DNA from: a bacterium
GTDB lineage: Bacteria > Patescibacteriota > Minisyncoccia > UBA6257 > GWB1-50-10
Reading direction: 5' to 3'
NCBI GenBank assembly: GCA_021814545.1
Contig: JAKAID010000005.1
Span: forward strand, 1 to 32,067
Length of the DNA: 32,067 bases
Shown here piece after piece: positions 1 through 8,122 of this stretch. The notes below the pieces were generated by a model. It was given only the letters and a program-made list of their open reading frames with translations. It was not told where the DNA came from and did no database searches. A program made the translations under genes and the position numbers. Within the stretch, counting starts at the first letter, position 1; the number at the start of each line of letters is the position of its first letter.

Positions 1-1082
1 TGCTTCCCTCCGATGTTACTGATGTGGCGACACTCGTGAACAAGGACCCGCGTGGCGTTCCTGGTCGCTCCGAGGGCCTCTTCGATAACAAAGACTTCCC
101 GGCGCTGAGTGATGGCATCTGGTATCTCCACGTGCGCTTCATGAATAGCAACGGTTGGGGGCCGACCGCACACTATGCGCTTCGCGTTGATACCACGCCT
201 CCGCCCGCATTCACGGTACGAGTGAACTCGGGCACTGATAACGATAATCCGACCCCGCAGATATCCTACGCGAGTGCTGACCCGCTTTCAGGTATTTCTT
301 TCTACGCCATCTTCTCCGACAACACGCTTATCGCAACGACGACCGCCGACTCTTTTTCCTTCCCGCCGCAAAAACCAGGGAAACATACGTTCCGCATCGC
401 CGCGCACGACAACGCAGAGAATGTGACCGAAGGAACGGTGGAAACAACCATTAAACCGATTGCCTCCCCCATTGCAACGCTCACAGGCGCGCAAATATTT
501 TCCGGAGAGGGCAGCCTGGGATTGAGCGGCACCTCGCTCCCGGGGACCTCCGTACAGCTCTCACTAAAAGACGCGCGCGGCAACCTCATTGCGAGCACGG
601 TAGCACGCGTAGATGCGGTGGGCGACTGGAGCAAGGTCTTCACGGAGCCCTTAAAAACGGGGGGGTATTCCGTAGAGGCGGTGGCGGTGGACGGGCGTGG
701 CGCGCAGAGCCTGCCCGCGATTATTAGCTCCATTGCGGTACAGGAACGCCCCCTCCTTACCCTTGGGGGCATTGGCATTACCAAAACCGGGCTCATTTGG
801 ATACTTGCCCTCTTCCTCTTCGGAGGCATCGGCGGGGGTATTTACCTCGGCCGTATCTCAAAAGAAGGGCGGACACGGCGCGTGCTTATCGCAAAAAGGG
901 ATGTTACAAATACGCTGGGACTTATCCGCGCCGACCTTTTGAAGGTGCTGGATGCTTTCGCGGACAAAAAACTAACCGAGGAGGAAATGGCGCGTGTAAC
1001 CTACGCCCTGCAGCACATTTTGGACACTATAAATAAAACAGAACGTTATATCGTTGAGAACATATCGGAGATAAAGGAATAG
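1..1082 (+). CDS. C-terminal part of a surface protein with Ig-like repeats and a membrane anchor (partial)
   Basis: The reading frame is open to the left edge (first full codon at base 3), so the gene starts outside the window; a GTG at 24 is probably internal. About 240 residues of beta-rich, Ser/Thr/Gly/Asp-rich sequence resemble bacterial Ig-like modules: one ends near the DTTPP linker (about residue 56 from the GTG), a second spans about 62-142 and a third about 148-240. A hydrophobic helix follows (about 255-276), then a basic stretch (KEGRTRR) and a charged helical tail of about 70 residues. This predicts an extracellular stalk with a cytoplasmic C-terminus. Such proteins often act as adhesins or envelope sensors, but the ligand cannot be read from sequence. 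It precedes a two-component cluster, which is suggestive only. The class is fairly secure; the function is unknown. Confidence 0.7.
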   Translation, partial: LPSDVTDVATLVNKDPRGVPGRSEGLFDNKDFPALSDGIWYLHVRFMNSNGWGPTAHYALRVDTTPPPAFTVRVNSGTDNDNPTPQISYASADPLSGISFYAIFSDNTLIATTTADSFSFPPQKPGKHTFRIAAHDNAENVTEGTVETTIKPIASPIATLTGAQIFSGEGSLGLSGTSLPGTSVQLSLKDARGNLIASTVARVDAVGDWSKVFTEPLKTGGYSVEAVAVDGRGAQSLPAIISSIAVQERPLLTLGGIGITKTGLIWILALFLFGGIGGGIYLGRISKEGRTRRVLIAKRDVTNTLGLIRADLLKVLDAFADKKLTEEEMARVTYALQHILDTINKTERYIVENISEIKE

Positions 1083-1101
1083 TATGGCGCGCGGCCGTTC
1101 C

Positions 1102-1112
1102 TGTGGTATAAT
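1102..1112 (+). promoter_or_regulatory. Extended -10 promoter for the first response regulator
   Basis: TGTGGTATAAT lies here: a perfect TATAAT at 1107-1112 with the TGn extension at 1104-1106. The same 11-base string occurs before the second response regulator (4994-5004). No good -35 is visible at 16-18 bases. The predicted transcription start near 1119 leaves a leader of about 18 bases before the ATG at 1137. Confidence 0.65.
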
Positions 1113-1136
1113 GAACGCAACAACTGAGAAACGGCC

Positions 1137-1502
1137 ATGAAAATACTCATCGTTGAGGATGAAAGCGCGCTCGCAATAGTACTCGAAGAAAAACTTAAAA
1201 AACTCGACCACGACATCCGCATTGCAAAAGACGGCGACGCGGCACTCCCCCTCGCCCGCTCTTTTATGCCTTCTCTCATGCTTCTCGACCTTATTCTTCC
1301 AAAAAAGGATGGTTTTGCGGTTTTGAAAGAAATGAAAGCGGACCCGGAGCTCGCCGCGATTCCCGTCATTGTACTCTCAAACCTTGGCGAAGACGACAAT
1401 ATTAAAAAGGCGCTCTCGCTCGGCGCGAAAGATTATTTCGTGAAATCGCAGCACCCTATCAACGAAATCGTTGAGAAAATAGAGGCAACCCACATCGCAT
1501 AG
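1137..1502 (+). CDS. CheY-like single-domain response regulator
   Basis: This 121-residue protein is one receiver domain with no output domain. The acidic pair E7/D8, the phospho-acceptor D51 (in LLDLILP), S81 after beta-4 and K103 (in DYFVKS) are all in place, so it should accept phosphate from a histidine kinase. A stand-alone receiver acts by protein-protein contact, either as a phosphorelay intermediate or by binding a target. It lies 54 bases before the large histidine kinase, and a second stand-alone receiver follows that kinase, which suggests a three-component module. The ATG at 1137 is the first plausible start and has no clear Shine-Dalgarno. Family assignment is secure; the partner kinase is inferred from position. 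Confidence 0.92.
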   Translation: MKILIVEDESALAIVLEEKLKKLDHDIRIAKDGDAALPLARSFMPSLMLLDLILPKKDGFAVLKEMKADPELAAIPVIVLSNLGEDDNIKKALSLGAKDYFVKSQHPINEIVEKIEATHIA

Positions 1503-1543
1503 CGGTACGTTTATAAGAAGGCGGCTTGTCGGCCCGGGCAGCG

Positions 1544-1549
1544 TATCGT
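1544..1549 (+). promoter_or_regulatory. Possible -10 element for the large histidine kinase
   Basis: TATCGT ends 7 bases before the ATG at 1557, the spacing seen for other leaderless genes in this window. No convincing -35 is present, and the 54-base gap after the regulator would also allow read-through. Confidence 0.35.
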
Positions 1550-1556
1550 TTCTCCG

Positions 1557-4500
1557 ATGACCAAACTGCGCCCATCATTTATCCTTTGGCCCACACTTAT
1601 CGCACTTTCATGCGCGGTGGGCATTTTTTCCTTTGCGTACGTGCGCATGCATATCAACGATGAGTCGCGCCTGCGGTTCGCGGATGAATCAGAGGCTGTC
1701 CGCAAGGAAATCCTTGAAGAGAGTGGCATTCTTGGATACGCACGTTCGCTCGAAAATCTTCAGGGTTTTTTTGCGGCAAGCGTGTCGGTCGAAAGGAATG
1801 AATTTGATACATTCATTGAACATGCACGATACGCGCAAACGTTCCCCGCCACGCGCGCCTTCACCTACATCCGCAGGGTGACTGCTGCGGAAAGGGGTGC
1901 ATTCGTGCGCATGGTACGCGGCGACACCTCGCTTGAACCGAGGGGGTATCCAAATTTTTCTATCACTCCAACATCGACGAGCGCCGAATCTTACGTGGTC
2001 ACATACGTAAAGCCATTCGCCAGCAATGAACAAATGCTCGGTGAAGACCTCCTCGCTGACCCCATAAAACACGCGGCGGTAGAGGAAGCGCGGGACACGG
2101 GGGCGCTCACTGCGACAAGCCTTTTTACCTACGAAGGAAAGAAATACTTCTCGATCTATCTCCCGGTGTATAAAAACGGAGCGCCCCGCGGAACAGTGGA
2201 GGACCGAAGAGCGAATATTGTGGGGCTGCTCGCGGCGACGATAGACCCCGAAGCGATGCTCGCACCAAGCTCGAATACGCCCGGCGCGGTCCCAAAAATC
2301 CACATAACGCTCATCAATGATGCAACGGGCACAACCGGAACAACAAAAAGTGTTATTTTCGAATATAACGGAGAGGCTGGGCGGAACAAAGAAGAGCCCA
2401 TCCCTTCGCGTATGGGTCTTTCTTTTACGTACCAGATCGGCAATACGAATTGGACGCTCATGCTCTCGCGGAACATCACGGAAAACCTCACTCCCCTTGA
2501 AATCTCCCTCCCCTACGTCGGCGGAGTGAGCGCGTTCATTATCATTCTACTCTTGTGCGGCATTTTCTATTCAATATTCATTTTGGTTACTAAGACATCG
2601 CGCGCCGCAGAAGAGCTCGCAGGAAAACTCCTCGAGGCAGAGCAACGGCTCGCGGAAACATCGACCGACGTCGTGCTCGACCTCGACGCCGGAGGAAAAA
2701 TAATTTCAATAAACGATTCAGCGATGCGCCTTTTGGGTTATACGCTCGAGGACGTTGCGGGCATACACATCGGTCGTACAGGAATGCTCGGCGGAAGTTC
2801 GGTGACGGACTTTATGCGTGAGCTCGAACGCGCGCTTCGGGGAGAATCCCTTCCTCCATTCGAGCTCCAGCTCGTAAAACGCGGGGGCGGCGTCCTTATT
2901 GCTGAAGCCAACCTCACCCTACTCCGCGAGAAGGATGTGGCAACCGGCGCGCGCCTTTCCCTCCACGATATCACCACGCGGAAGCAGGCAGAGCGCGCAC
3001 TCAATGAGTCTGTCACACAATTTAAGCGGTTCGCGGAGGCGGCAAACGACGCGATTTTGGTTCTTGGTAATAGCGCCGTGCTCTTCGCGAACGGACGCAA
3101 TGAGGCACTCCTTAAGTACTCCCCGAGTGAACTTGCTCCTGCTGGCTCCTTCCTCCGTGCCGCCGTCGCGCAAGAATCACGAGAAGCAATAACGAACGCC
3201 CTTGAGCGCTTGGAAAGGGGTGGGTGGGCCGCGGATACCGAATGCACACTCCTAACAAAGGACAGGAAGCGCATTTTCTCGGTGGTCTCGCTATCAAGGG
3301 TCGCTTACGAGAATAAACCCGCCACCATCGTTATCATAAAAGACATTTCCGCCCGCAAAATCGCCGAACAGCGCGCCGCAATGGAAAACGCGATCGCAAG
3401 AACCATCCGCGAATCCACGCCAGAGACCGATGCGGCGAAGCAATTACTTGGAGACATCGCGACCGTGTTCCATTGGCAATTCGGCGATATTTGGATGGAA
3501 AACCAAAAAACGAATGAAATGGAATGCTACAACACGTGGGTACAGCCCGGCTACAATCTTCTCCCCTTTGAAAGTAAAACGCGCCTCCTCGCCTTTAAGA
3601 AGGGTGCGGGCCTCCCCGGCCGAGTCTGGGAAACGGGCAAACCAAAATGGATTCCCTCTATCCTCAATGAATCAAACTTCTATCGCAAAAAAGAAGCGGA
3701 AGAATCAGGTCTTTTAACTGCATTCGCCTTCCCGCTCATCGTCGGAAAAACCACAATAGGCGTGGCGGAATTCTTTACCGATTCGAAGATGGACGAATTA
3801 AGCCAGGAATTATTCGATACGTTCCTGTCGCTGGGCTCTTCCCTCGGCCAGTTCCTCAAGCAGCGCATGGCGAACGAGGAAATCGCGCGGAACCTCGTTG
3901 ATCTGAAAAAATTCCTTCTCGCGGTCGAATGGACCGAAGACAGCGTAATCATCACCGACATCGAGGGCATCGTACAATATGCGAATAGGGCGGCCGAAAA
4001 AACAAACGGTTATTCCCGCGCGGAGATCGTGGGACAAAAAGCGGGACGCCTTTGGGGCAATCTTATGCCGCGCGAATTCTACAAAAATATGTGGGATATA
4101 ATCAAATATCAACAAAAGACCTTCACGGGAGAGATCCGCAATCGCCGCAAGAACGGAGAAGAATATCTTGCCTCGGTGAATATCTCACCCGTATTTGATG
4201 AAATGGGCATCCCCCGTTTCTTTGTGGCAACCGAGCGCGATATTACCCAAGAAAAAGCGGTTGACCGCGCAAAAACGGAGTTTGTGTCGCTCGCTTCACA
4301 TCAGCTCCGCACGCCGCTCACCGCCATTAACTGGTACTCAGAAATGTTGCTTGGTGGTGACGTTGGGTCTATCTCCGATAAACAGCGTTCATATATAGAA
4401 GAGATATACAACGGCGGCCGGCGCCTCGTTATCCTTGTGAATTCACTCCTCAATGTTTCGCGCGTTGAATTGGGCACATTCGTGGTAAATCCGGAACCGA

Positions 4501-5003
4501 CGAACGTCGCCGATGTTTGCGACGTTACGCTGAAGGAGCTCGCGCTCCTCACTAACAGCAAGCGGCTTACCCTGACACGCGACTTCGCGGCTGACATCCC
4601 TGTTATGAACATGGACAGGAGCCTTATACAAATCATCTTCCAGAACATCGTGACGAACGCAGTAGAGTATACTCCTGAAGGCGGCAGGGTGACCGTAACG
4701 TTAAGGAAAGAGGGCGAGAGCCTCCTTTTCAAGGTCTCGGATACCGGCATCGGCATCCCCGCGGCGAATCAGGGAAAGATATTCGAAAAAATGTACCGCG
4801 CGGATAATGCGCGCGACGTGAAAACCTACGGCACGGGACTTGGCCTCTACCTCGTGAAATCTATCGTTGACCAAAGTAAGGGGCGTATCTGGTTCGAGTC
4901 CAAAGAGAATATAGGCACCACCTTTTTCGTGACGCTCCCCCTTTCCGGCATGGCGAAAAAAGAGGGCACCAAGATGCTCTCCCCGATACGGGATGTGGTA
5001 TAA
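1557..5003 (+). CDS. Multi-sensor hybrid-length histidine kinase (CHASE-PAS-PAS-GAF-PAS-HisKA-HATPase)
   Basis: This 1148-residue membrane sensor kinase has a first membrane helix at about 8-29. An extracytoplasmic region of about 290 residues follows, whose start (LENLQGFFAAS, EFDTF, RAFTYIRRV) matches a CHASE ligand-binding domain. The second helix is at about 320-343. PAS domains lie at about 365-470 and 488-610, a GAF domain at about 614-770 and a third PAS at about 781-905. The HisKA domain carries H915 in SHQLRTPL. The ATPase domain shows an N box (NIVTNAVEYTPEG), DTGIGIP and GTGLGLYLVKS. It should autophosphorylate on H915 in response to an extracellular small molecule and to cytoplasmic cues. 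It has no receiver domain, but separate receivers flank it on both sides. The size is unusual for a reduced genome. Kinase assignment is secure; the ligand is unknown. Confidence 0.93.
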   Translation: MTKLRPSFILWPTLIALSCAVGIFSFAYVRMHINDESRLRFADESEAVRKEILEESGILGYARSLENLQGFFAASVSVERNEFDTFIEHARYAQTFPATRAFTYIRRVTAAERGAFVRMVRGDTSLEPRGYPNFSITPTSTSAESYVVTYVKPFASNEQMLGEDLLADPIKHAAVEEARDTGALTATSLFTYEGKKYFSIYLPVYKNGAPRGTVEDRRANIVGLLAATIDPEAMLAPSSNTPGAVPKIHITLINDATGTTGTTKSVIFEYNGEAGRNKEEPIPSRMGLSFTYQIGNTNWTLMLSRNITENLTPLEISLPYVGGVSAFIIILLLCGIFYSIFILVTKTSRAAEELAGKLLEAEQRLAETSTDVVLDLDAGGKIISINDSAMRLLGYTLEDVAGIHIGRTGMLGGSSVTDFMRELERALRGESLPPFELQLVKRGGGVLIAEANLTLLREKDVATGARLSLHDITTRKQAERALNESVTQFKRFAEAANDAILVLGNSAVLFANGRNEALLKYSPSELAPAGSFLRAAVAQESREAITNALERLERGGWAADTECTLLTKDRKRIFSVVSLSRVAYENKPATIVIIKDISARKIAEQRAAMENAIARTIRESTPETDAAKQLLGDIATVFHWQFGDIWMENQKTNEMECYNTWVQPGYNLLPFESKTRLLAFKKGAGLPGRVWETGKPKWIPSILNESNFYRKKEAEESGLLTAFAFPLIVGKTTIGVAEFFTDSKMDELSQELFDTFLSLGSSLGQFLKQRMANEEIARNLVDLKKFLLAVEWTEDSVIITDIEGIVQYANRAAEKTNGYSRAEIVGQKAGRLWGNLMPREFYKNMWDIIKYQQKTFTGEIRNRRKNGEEYLASVNISPVFDEMGIPRFFVATERDITQEKAVDRAKTEFVSLASHQLRTPLTAINWYSEMLLGGDVGSISDKQRSYIEEIYNGGRRLVILVNSLLNVSRVELGTFVVNPEPTNVADVCDVTLKELALLTNSKRLTLTRDFAADIPVMNMDRSLIQIIFQNIVTNAVEYTPEGGRVTVTLRKEGESLLFKVSDTGIGIPAANQGKIFEKMYRADNARDVKTYGTGLGLYLVKSIVDQSKGRIWFESKENIGTTFFVTLPLSGMAKKEGTKMLSPIRDVV

Positions 5004-5004
5004 T
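4994..5004 (+). promoter_or_regulatory. Extended -10 promoter inside the kinase stop codon
   Basis: TGTGGTATAAT again. The TAA of TATAAT (5001-5003) is the stop codon of the histidine kinase. The predicted start near 5011 leaves only about 4 bases before the ATG at 5015, so the transcript would be almost leaderless. Confidence 0.65.
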
Positions 5005-5014
5005 AAAAATACGT

Positions 5015-5401
5015 ATGGAATCCTCCGCTAAGACCGTTCTCATCATTGAAGACCACGTGCCGGTGCGCCTTGCCATTGTCGAAAAATTGAAAAAGAATGG
5101 CATTGCAACCCTTGAAGCGAAGGATGGCGAGGAGGGTTTGCAAATGGCGCTCGAAAAACATCCCGACCTCATCCTGCTCGACCTTATTATGCCGCGCATG
5201 TCGGGCATGACAATGCTGGAAAAGCTTCGCAAAACGGACGCGTGGGGCAAAAACGTCCCCGTCATTATCCTCACGAACTTGAACCCTGATGATAAAATAA
5301 TGCGCGAAGTGGTAGAAACAGAACCGGCGTATTATTTGGTGAAAGCGGATTGGAAGATCGAGGACGTCATCGCGAAAGCGATGAGCTTTCTCTCAAAGTA
5401 A
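5015..5401 (+). CDS. CheY-like single-domain response regulator
   Basis: This 128-residue stand-alone receiver domain has E12/D13 in the acidic pocket, D56 as the phospho-acceptor (LLDLIMP), T87 after beta-4 and K110 (YYLVK). No output domain follows. It starts 11 bases after the large histidine kinase and is closed by a strong terminator. Together with the regulator at 1137 it brackets the kinase, so one kinase may feed two receivers, either as branch points or as a phosphate sink. The ATG at 5015 fits the embedded -10 element. Family is secure; pairing with the kinase is inferred. Confidence 0.92.
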   Translation: MESSAKTVLIIEDHVPVRLAIVEKLKKNGIATLEAKDGEEGLQMALEKHPDLILLDLIMPRMSGMTMLEKLRKTDAWGKNVPVIILTNLNPDDKIMREVVETEPAYYLVKADWKIEDVIAKAMSFLSK

Positions 5402-5404
5402 ATC

Positions 5405-5432
5405 AAAAACCCGCCTTGAAGGCGGGTTTTTG
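5405..5432. terminator. Bidirectional rho-independent terminator
   Basis: An AAAAACCCGCC stem, TTGA loop and GGCGGGTTTTT stem give a T tract on both strands. It serves the second response regulator (+) and argS (-), whose stop is 2 bases away. Confidence 0.9.
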
Positions 5433-5433
5433 A

Positions 5434-7026
5434 TTACATCTCTTCTGGTGCGGTTACTCCAAGCACCCCGAGGACATTCTCCAGCACGGCCGAAGACGCA
5501 CGCACAAGCGCCATTCTCGCGCGGCCAAGCGCGGGCTCCACGCCATCCACGCGCTCCGCTTCGTAAAAATTGTGAAAAAGCTTCGCAAGCTCAAGCCCGT
5601 AGCGCGTTACATGGTGCACCGCGTAATGTGCAGCGGCATCCGCGAGTACGCTCGGAAATTCCACGAGCTTACGCACGAGGCGAATATCTTCCGGCGTATC
5701 AAGGAGAGCGAGTTCCACGCCCCCCTTCGCCACGCGCGCCTTCTTCATAATGCCTGTCGCGCGCACATGCGCATACTGCAGATAAAACACCGGGTTCTTG
5801 AGCGATCGCTCTTTTGCAAGATCAAGGTCAAAATCCATGTGAGTGTCCGGCGATATCATCTGGAAAAAGAAGCGTGCTGCATCGGGCGAAACCTCATCTA
5901 CAAGCTCCTCAAATGTCACGAATTCTCCTTTGCGCTTCGACATCTTCACCTCCTCGCCGCCGCGCACGAGCCGCACCGCCTGGGTAATAATAACGTCCGA
6001 CCGCGCAAGGTCTACGATTTTCGCCGCGGCCTGAATGCGGCTCACATAGCCGTAGTGGTCGGGACCGAGAATAACTATCTTTCCATCAAAACCTCGCTGT
6101 TTTGTTTCAAGGTAATGACCTGCATCCGCGAGGAAATAGGTGGGAAAACCGTCCTGCGTCACAAGAACACGGTCTTTATCATCGCCGAATTCGGTGGTTT
6201 TGAGCCACACGGCGCCCTCGTTCTCATAGGTAAGTCCGCGCTTCTTGAAAAGCGTGAGCGCCTTCTTTACGAATCCTTTCTCGTGGACGCTGCGCTTCTC
6301 TGACGTATAGCGATCGAAATGGATGCCTGACTTCTTCTCAATGACCCGCTTAATATCTTTTAAAAAATCTGCGGCGGCGCGCCCCCCCAACACCTCGGGC
6401 TTATTTTGGTGCCGCTTCACAAGCACCGCATGCGCGCGTGCCCACTCTTTCACGTATTCCCCTTTGTAGAACTTCTCTTCCTCGGAAATAAATCCCTGCG
6501 CAGCAAGCAGCGAATTCCCCAGCGTGCGCACCTGGTTCCCCGTATCATTCACATAATACTCACGTTCCACGGTATGCCCCGCCGCCTCGAGAAGATTCGC
6601 GAGCGCATCGCCGAGGAAGCCCCCGCGGCCATTCGCAAGCGTAAGGGGGCCGGTGGGATTCGCTGAAATGAACTCAAGCTGAATATATTTCTGCTGCGTC
6701 TTGGGAAGTTTCATCCTCCCATAGCGTTTTTTCTCCTTCGTGATGCGCTTCAACTCCCCGTACAGCGCATCGTGCGAAATCCACATATTAAGGAACCCGC
6801 TCCCCGCGACTTCGACACGAGAAAAAAGCTCGTGCCCCAAAAGCGCGCGTTTTAATTCTTCTGCAAGCACGAGGGGTGAAGCCTTACGCTCCTTCGCGAG
6901 TCGGAACGCCACATTCGTACTAAAGTGGCCGAACGTTTCCGCGTCGGGAATAGTCACCTCGACCGCGAGCGGCTCGGGAATGCTTTTTTTGAGCGCGGCG
7001 GCCACCGCCTCACGCAAACTTGCCAT
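5434..7026 (-). CDS. argS: Arginyl-tRNA synthetase
   Basis: This enzyme ligates arginine to tRNA-Arg using ATP. The 530-residue class I synthetase has an N-terminal additional domain (about 1-100) with the conserved FGHFSTNVA stretch, a Rossmann catalytic domain, and a C-terminal helical anticodon-binding domain (about 400-530) ending in the typical VLGV segment. KMSKR is intact at 361-365. The HIGH-type signature is altered: the motif NPTGPLTLANGRG (123-135) has TLAN where most bacterial ArgRS have HVGH. The start at 7026 is fixed by a TACAAT -10 element ending 7 bases upstream (leaderless). It stands alone between two terminators. The window's own tRNA-Arg(CCG) at 15432 is a natural substrate. 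Identity is very secure; the catalytic effect of the altered HIGH motif is unknown. Confidence 0.96.
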   Translation of the reverse strand: MASLREAVAAALKKSIPEPLAVEVTIPDAETFGHFSTNVAFRLAKERKASPLVLAEELKRALLGHELFSRVEVAGSGFLNMWISHDALYGELKRITKEKKRYGRMKLPKTQQKYIQLEFISANPTGPLTLANGRGGFLGDALANLLEAAGHTVEREYYVNDTGNQVRTLGNSLLAAQGFISEEEKFYKGEYVKEWARAHAVLVKRHQNKPEVLGGRAAADFLKDIKRVIEKKSGIHFDRYTSEKRSVHEKGFVKKALTLFKKRGLTYENEGAVWLKTTEFGDDKDRVLVTQDGFPTYFLADAGHYLETKQRGFDGKIVILGPDHYGYVSRIQAAAKIVDLARSDVIITQAVRLVRGGEEVKMSKRKGEFVTFEELVDEVSPDAARFFFQMISPDTHMDFDLDLAKERSLKNPVFYLQYAHVRATGIMKKARVAKGGVELALLDTPEDIRLVRKLVEFPSVLADAAAHYAVHHVTRYGLELAKLFHNFYEAERVDGVEPALGRARMALVRASSAVLENVLGVLGVTAPEEM

Positions 7027-7033
7027 ATCCCCT

Positions 7034-7039
7034 ATTGTA
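7034..7039 (-). promoter_or_regulatory. -10 element of argS (leaderless)
   Basis: TACAAT on the minus strand ends 7 bases before the argS ATG. With a 17-base spacer the -35 position (7057-7062, TTTTCA) falls in the T tract of the cytidine deaminase terminator. Confidence 0.65.
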
Positions 7040-7055
7040 GGGAGTCGGTTCGCAA

Positions 7056-7094
7056 ATGAAAAGCCCCGTAGTGAGAAAGTCTCTACTACGGGGC
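7056..7094 (-). terminator. Terminator of the cytidine deaminase gene
   Basis: On the minus strand a GCCCCGTAGT/ACTACGGGGC stem (7085-7094 with 7063-7072) is followed by TTTTCAT. An inner GAGA/TCTC pairing extends the hairpin. Confidence 0.85.
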
Positions 7095-7107
7095 GTAATG
7101 CGCCTAT

Positions 7108-7602
7108 TTAGCGCATCTTGCTTCTCAGCTTCGCGAGCTCCACGACGTAGGGCTCGAGATCGCGCGGACCGAAAGAATCGGTCACCTGGAGCGCCTCCTC
7201 GAGGGTGCAGCGAACCACGAGGTTCGGCTCAGAAAGGCTCGCGCCGAGCACGATGGTCTTCGCGAGATCGTCCCTCGCCCACTCGCGGATGACCTGGAGA
7301 CAGAGCCCGCAGGGGATGCCGCCGTTCGCAGCCGCAATGGCGATGACGTTGAACTCGTGCTCGCCGCCCGCGTTCATTGCGGCGCAGGCGTTCATCTCCG
7401 CGTGAGGCGTCACGTAGATGTGGTTCTCGGTGTTCACGCCGACGTAGACGTTCCCTGCCCGCGAGACGACCGCCGCCCCCACCTTGTACTCGCTGTAGGG
7501 CGCGTACGCATGCTCGCGCACCGCGAGCGCGCGTGCCACCGCCGCCTCCTCGAAGACCGAAAGCTTCTCGCGTGCCACCTTCATGAGGTTTGCTACCTTC
7601 AT
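7108..7602 (-). CDS. cdd: Cytidine deaminase family protein
   Basis: This 164-residue enzyme is expected to hydrolytically deaminate cytidine/deoxycytidine to uridine forms in pyrimidine salvage. Signatures in order are YAPYSEYKVGAA (33-44), NTEN (57-60), H67-A-E69 with the catalytic glutamate, and PCGLC with C98 and C101; H67, C98 and C101 would bind zinc. The C-terminal tail of about 45 residues beyond the core may help substrate binding. It is monocistronic, with a TTGACA promoter, an AGGAGG ribosome site at 7611-7616 (8 bases from ATG) and its own terminator, unlike most neighbours. Every lysine codon I read is AAG, whereas adjacent smpB uses many AAA, which hints at a different origin or high expression. 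A blasticidin-S-deaminase-like substrate is possible but less likely. Confidence 0.88.
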   Translation of the reverse strand: MKVANLMKVAREKLSVFEEAAVARALAVREHAYAPYSEYKVGAAVVSRAGNVYVGVNTENHIYVTPHAEMNACAAMNAGGEHEFNVIAIAAANGGIPCGLCLQVIREWARDDLAKTIVLGASLSEPNLVVRCTLEEALQVTDSFGPRDLEPYVVELAKLRSKMR

Positions 7603-7646
7603 CTGGCCCTCCTCCTTTCCATGCTGCGTGGGAAAATGCTACGCTA

Positions 7647-7676
7647 ACCATAGACAATGGAACCATACGCTGTCAA
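7647..7676 (-). promoter_or_regulatory. Sigma-70-type promoter of the cytidine deaminase gene
   Basis: On the minus strand TTGACA (7671-7676), an 18-base spacer and TATGGT (7647-7652). The -35 lies inside the first codons of the divergent smpB gene, so the two transcription units interlock. The leader would be about 38 bases and carries a strong AGGAGG. Confidence 0.7.
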
Positions 7677-8094
7677 CAAAAAAGCACTCTTTAACTACGA
7701 GATACTCGAAACATTCGTGGCGGGCGTTGTGCTCTCAGGCCATGAGGCAAAATCAATAAAGTTGGGCCGTTTTGACATCTCCGGCAGCCACGTCATTGTC
7801 CGGAGCGGCGAAGCATATTTGGTCGGCGCGACCATTCACCCCTTCCAGGTGAAAAATGCGCCGGACAATTATGACCCCACTCGCTCGCGGAAACTTCTCT
7901 TGAAACGCGAAGAACTCGACTATCTTGTGGGCAAATTACAGGCAGGCTTGACATTGGTGCCTTTGAAGTCGTATAATATGCGTGGATTCGTGAAGATAGA
8001 ACTTGGTCTCGGTCGCGGCAAAAAAAAGGCAGACAAACGCGAAACGATAAAGAAACGAGAGACTGAGCGCGAAATCCAGAGAGAGTTTTCGTAA
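7657..8094 (+). CDS. smpB: SsrA-binding protein SmpB
   Basis: SmpB binds tmRNA and delivers it to ribosomes stalled on broken mRNAs. This 145-residue protein has the full family pattern: NKKALFNYEI near the start, GVVLSGHEAKSIKLG (about 23-37), the central beta-barrel, KLLLKREEL, and a basic C-terminal tail (about 120-145) that folds into the empty mRNA channel. The tmRNA gene follows 28 bases later, so both partners are encoded together. A possible extended -10 (TGC TACGCT at 7637-7645) would leave a very short leader before the ATG at 7657, which has no Shine-Dalgarno. Identity is very secure. Confidence 0.97.
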   Translation: MEPYAVNKKALFNYEILETFVAGVVLSGHEAKSIKLGRFDISGSHVIVRSGEAYLVGATIHPFQVKNAPDNYDPTRSRKLLLKREELDYLVGKLQAGLTLVPLKSYNMRGFVKIELGLGRGKKKADKRETIKKRETEREIQREFS

Positions 8095-8107
8095 CTTAAT
8101 AAGTACA

Positions 8108-8113
8108 TACGCT
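8108..8113 (+). promoter_or_regulatory. Possible -10 of the tmRNA gene
   Basis: TACGCT ends 9 bases before the predicted tmRNA 5' end, and the same hexamer precedes smpB (7640-7645). No clear -35. Read-through from smpB with processing is the alternative. Confidence 0.35.
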
Positions 8114-8122
8114 CTCTCATAT

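Noticed and set aside
5572-6303. Plus-strand 243-codon frame opposite argS
   Set aside because: Antisense to conserved ArgRS sequence and cysteine/histidine-rich without any motif pattern.
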